Source: a virus
Direction: 5' to 3' (one strand)
IMG/VR virus record: IMGVR_UViG_3300044971_004043
Span: 1 to 48,672 of that record
DNA length: 48,672 nt
The notes below the pieces were generated by a model. It was given only the letters and a program-made list of their open reading frames with translations. It searched no databases and was not told the origin of the DNA. The translations under genes and the position numbers were made by a program. Position 1 is the first letter of the stretch. The number at the start of each line of letters is the position of its first letter. Below are positions 47,751 to 48,672 of the stretch, piece after piece.

Positions 47751-48672
47751 ATGAAACAACTAGTAACCGGCGGAGCTGGCTTTATTGGCTCAAGCTACGC
47801 ACGCCATGTGTTAAAAAATACAGACGATGAAGTTGTCGTATACGACGCGCTCACCTATGCCGGAAACATGTCTACAATGATTGACCTAAGGGATGATAAG
47901 AGGTTTTCCTTCGTCCATGGAAACATATGCGACCCATCATCACTATGGGAAGCAATGAAGCAGTGTGATGTTGTTGTTCATTTTGCAGCAGAAAGCCATG
48001 TTGATAGGTCAATAAGTGGCTCTGATGATTTCATACTTACCAATTGTTTTGGAACAAACGTAGTGATGAATACGGCACTTGCTGTTGGTATCGAAAAAGT
48101 TATCCATATAGGTACAGACGAGGTTTATGGCTCAGTAGATGTCGGTTCATCGCTGGAGTCGGACCCACTTGAGCCACGGTCTCCATACTCAGCATCAAAA
48201 GCCGGTTCTGACCTCATAGCTCTTTCATATCACCACACACACGGGCTTCCGGTAACAGTCACTCGGTGTACGAACAATTTTGGACCGTTTCAATATCCAG
48301 AAAAAGCAATACCGCTATTTGTGACCAACCTGCTAGAAGGAAAAAACATTCCACTATATGGGGACGGGCTAAACGAGAGAGACTGGCTATTTGTAGACGA
48401 CCATTGCTCTGGAATTCTTCTAGTGCTAAACAAGGGTCTAGATGGAGAGATTTATAACATTGGCGCCGGAAACGAAACGCCAAACATCGAACTAGTGATG
48501 AAAATACTTGAGCTAACGGATTTTGGTGAAGACAAAATTTCATATGTCGAAGACAGAAAGGGTCATGACCGAAGATACTCCGTCGACATTCAAAAAATTT
48601 CCGACCTTGGCTGGAGGCGTTCTCGTTCGCTAGATGAAGCTCTTGCCGAAACAGTTGGGTGGTATATAAATA
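47751..48672 (+). CDS. rmlB: dTDP-glucose 4,6-dehydratase, 3' end cut by window
   Basis: 307 codons are visible and no stop is reached. The NAD motif LVTGGAGFIGSSYAR, FAAESHVDRSISG, GTDEVYGSV and the catalytic YSASK (SPYSASKAGSD) identify the short-chain dehydrogenase family RmlB. It converts dTDP-glucose to dTDP-4-keto-6-deoxyglucose. Start ATG at 47751, one base after rmlC. It is a partial gene, and an rmlD could lie beyond the window. Confidence 0.93.
   Translation, partial: MKQLVTGGAGFIGSSYARHVLKNTDDEVVVYDALTYAGNMSTMIDLRDDKRFSFVHGNICDPSSLWEAMKQCDVVVHFAAESHVDRSISGSDDFILTNCFGTNVVMNTALAVGIEKVIHIGTDEVYGSVDVGSSLESDPLEPRSPYSASKAGSDLIALSYHHTHGLPVTVTRCTNNFGPFQYPEKAIPLFVTNLLEGKNIPLYGDGLNERDWLFVDDHCSGILLVLNKGLDGEIYNIGAGNETPNIELVMKILELTDFGEDKISYVEDRKGHDRRYSVDIQKISDLGWRRSRSLDEALAETVGWYIN

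Noticed and set aside
1-48672. Terminase large subunit, portal, tail tape measure, integrase and lysis genes
   Set aside because: No open frame shows their motifs; they must lie outside this window or be unrecognisable.

Overview
This window looks like part of a large tailed-phage (Caudoviricetes) genome infecting an actinobacterium. It carries an HK97-fold major capsid protein, a primase-helicase, SSB, eleven tRNA or tRNA-like genes, and virus-typical nucleotide genes (class II ribonucleotide reductase, ThyX, dCMP deaminase, thioredoxin). The actinobacterial host is inferred from a WhiB-type Fe-S protein, a DUF732-like lipoprotein, an LPETG cell-wall-anchored protein, and many genes whose start codon lies only 6-9 nt downstream of a -10 box, as in leaderless actinobacterial transcripts. 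Codon use is AT-leaning (many AGA, ATA and TTA codons), which would fit a low-GC freshwater actinobacterium better than a mycobacterium or streptomycete. The host assignment is inference.

Layout. 1-20.9 kb (+): head/virion region. Two very large, apparently composite proteins come first. One carries an SF1 helicase whose reading frame is broken by a -1 shift near 2860. The other is a 2070-aa protein with a HEXXH peptidase motif. Between them is a PepSY-containing acidic protein. Six further head-region proteins follow, then the capsid gene and a strong terminator. 21-25.5 kb: a DUF6321-like gene (+), then a minus-strand block of small genes, tRNA-Asn/Leu/Arg and the B12-dependent ribonucleotide reductase. 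25.6-29.6 kb (+): histone-like Lys/Ala-rich protein, WhiB, primase-helicase, HTH and RHH regulators. 29.6-34.1 kb (+): a third composite protein (1210 aa; a domain paralogous to the end of the 2070-aa protein, then a DEDD exonuclease, then a HEXXH peptidase) and small genes including a DUF5872-like one. 34.1-35.0 kb (-): a small basic protein and SSB. 35.1-41.4 kb (+): nucleases, thioredoxin, small regulators, tRNAs and two secreted lipoprotein enzymes. 41.4-42.7 kb (-): LPETG surface protein. 42.8-45 kb (+): tRNAs, a four-copy DDIVTRLR small-protein family and dCMP deaminase. 45-48.7 kb (+): lipoprotein, ThyX and dTDP-sugar genes rmlA, rmlC and rmlB (cut by the window end).

The most interesting signal is a short recurring peptide, [L/F]-S/F-S-G followed by R, K or A. 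It sits at domain boundaries in all three giant proteins. A related F-S-G occurs in the capsid protein where an HK97-type delta domain would be cut. I read this as a candidate maturation-protease recognition site that would release helicase, exonuclease and peptidase modules from polyproteins, perhaps inside the capsid. This is a hypothesis from sequence pattern only. A second theme is envelope remodelling: two lipoprotein enzymes, a DUF732 lipoprotein, a sortase-anchored protein and dTDP-sugar synthesis.
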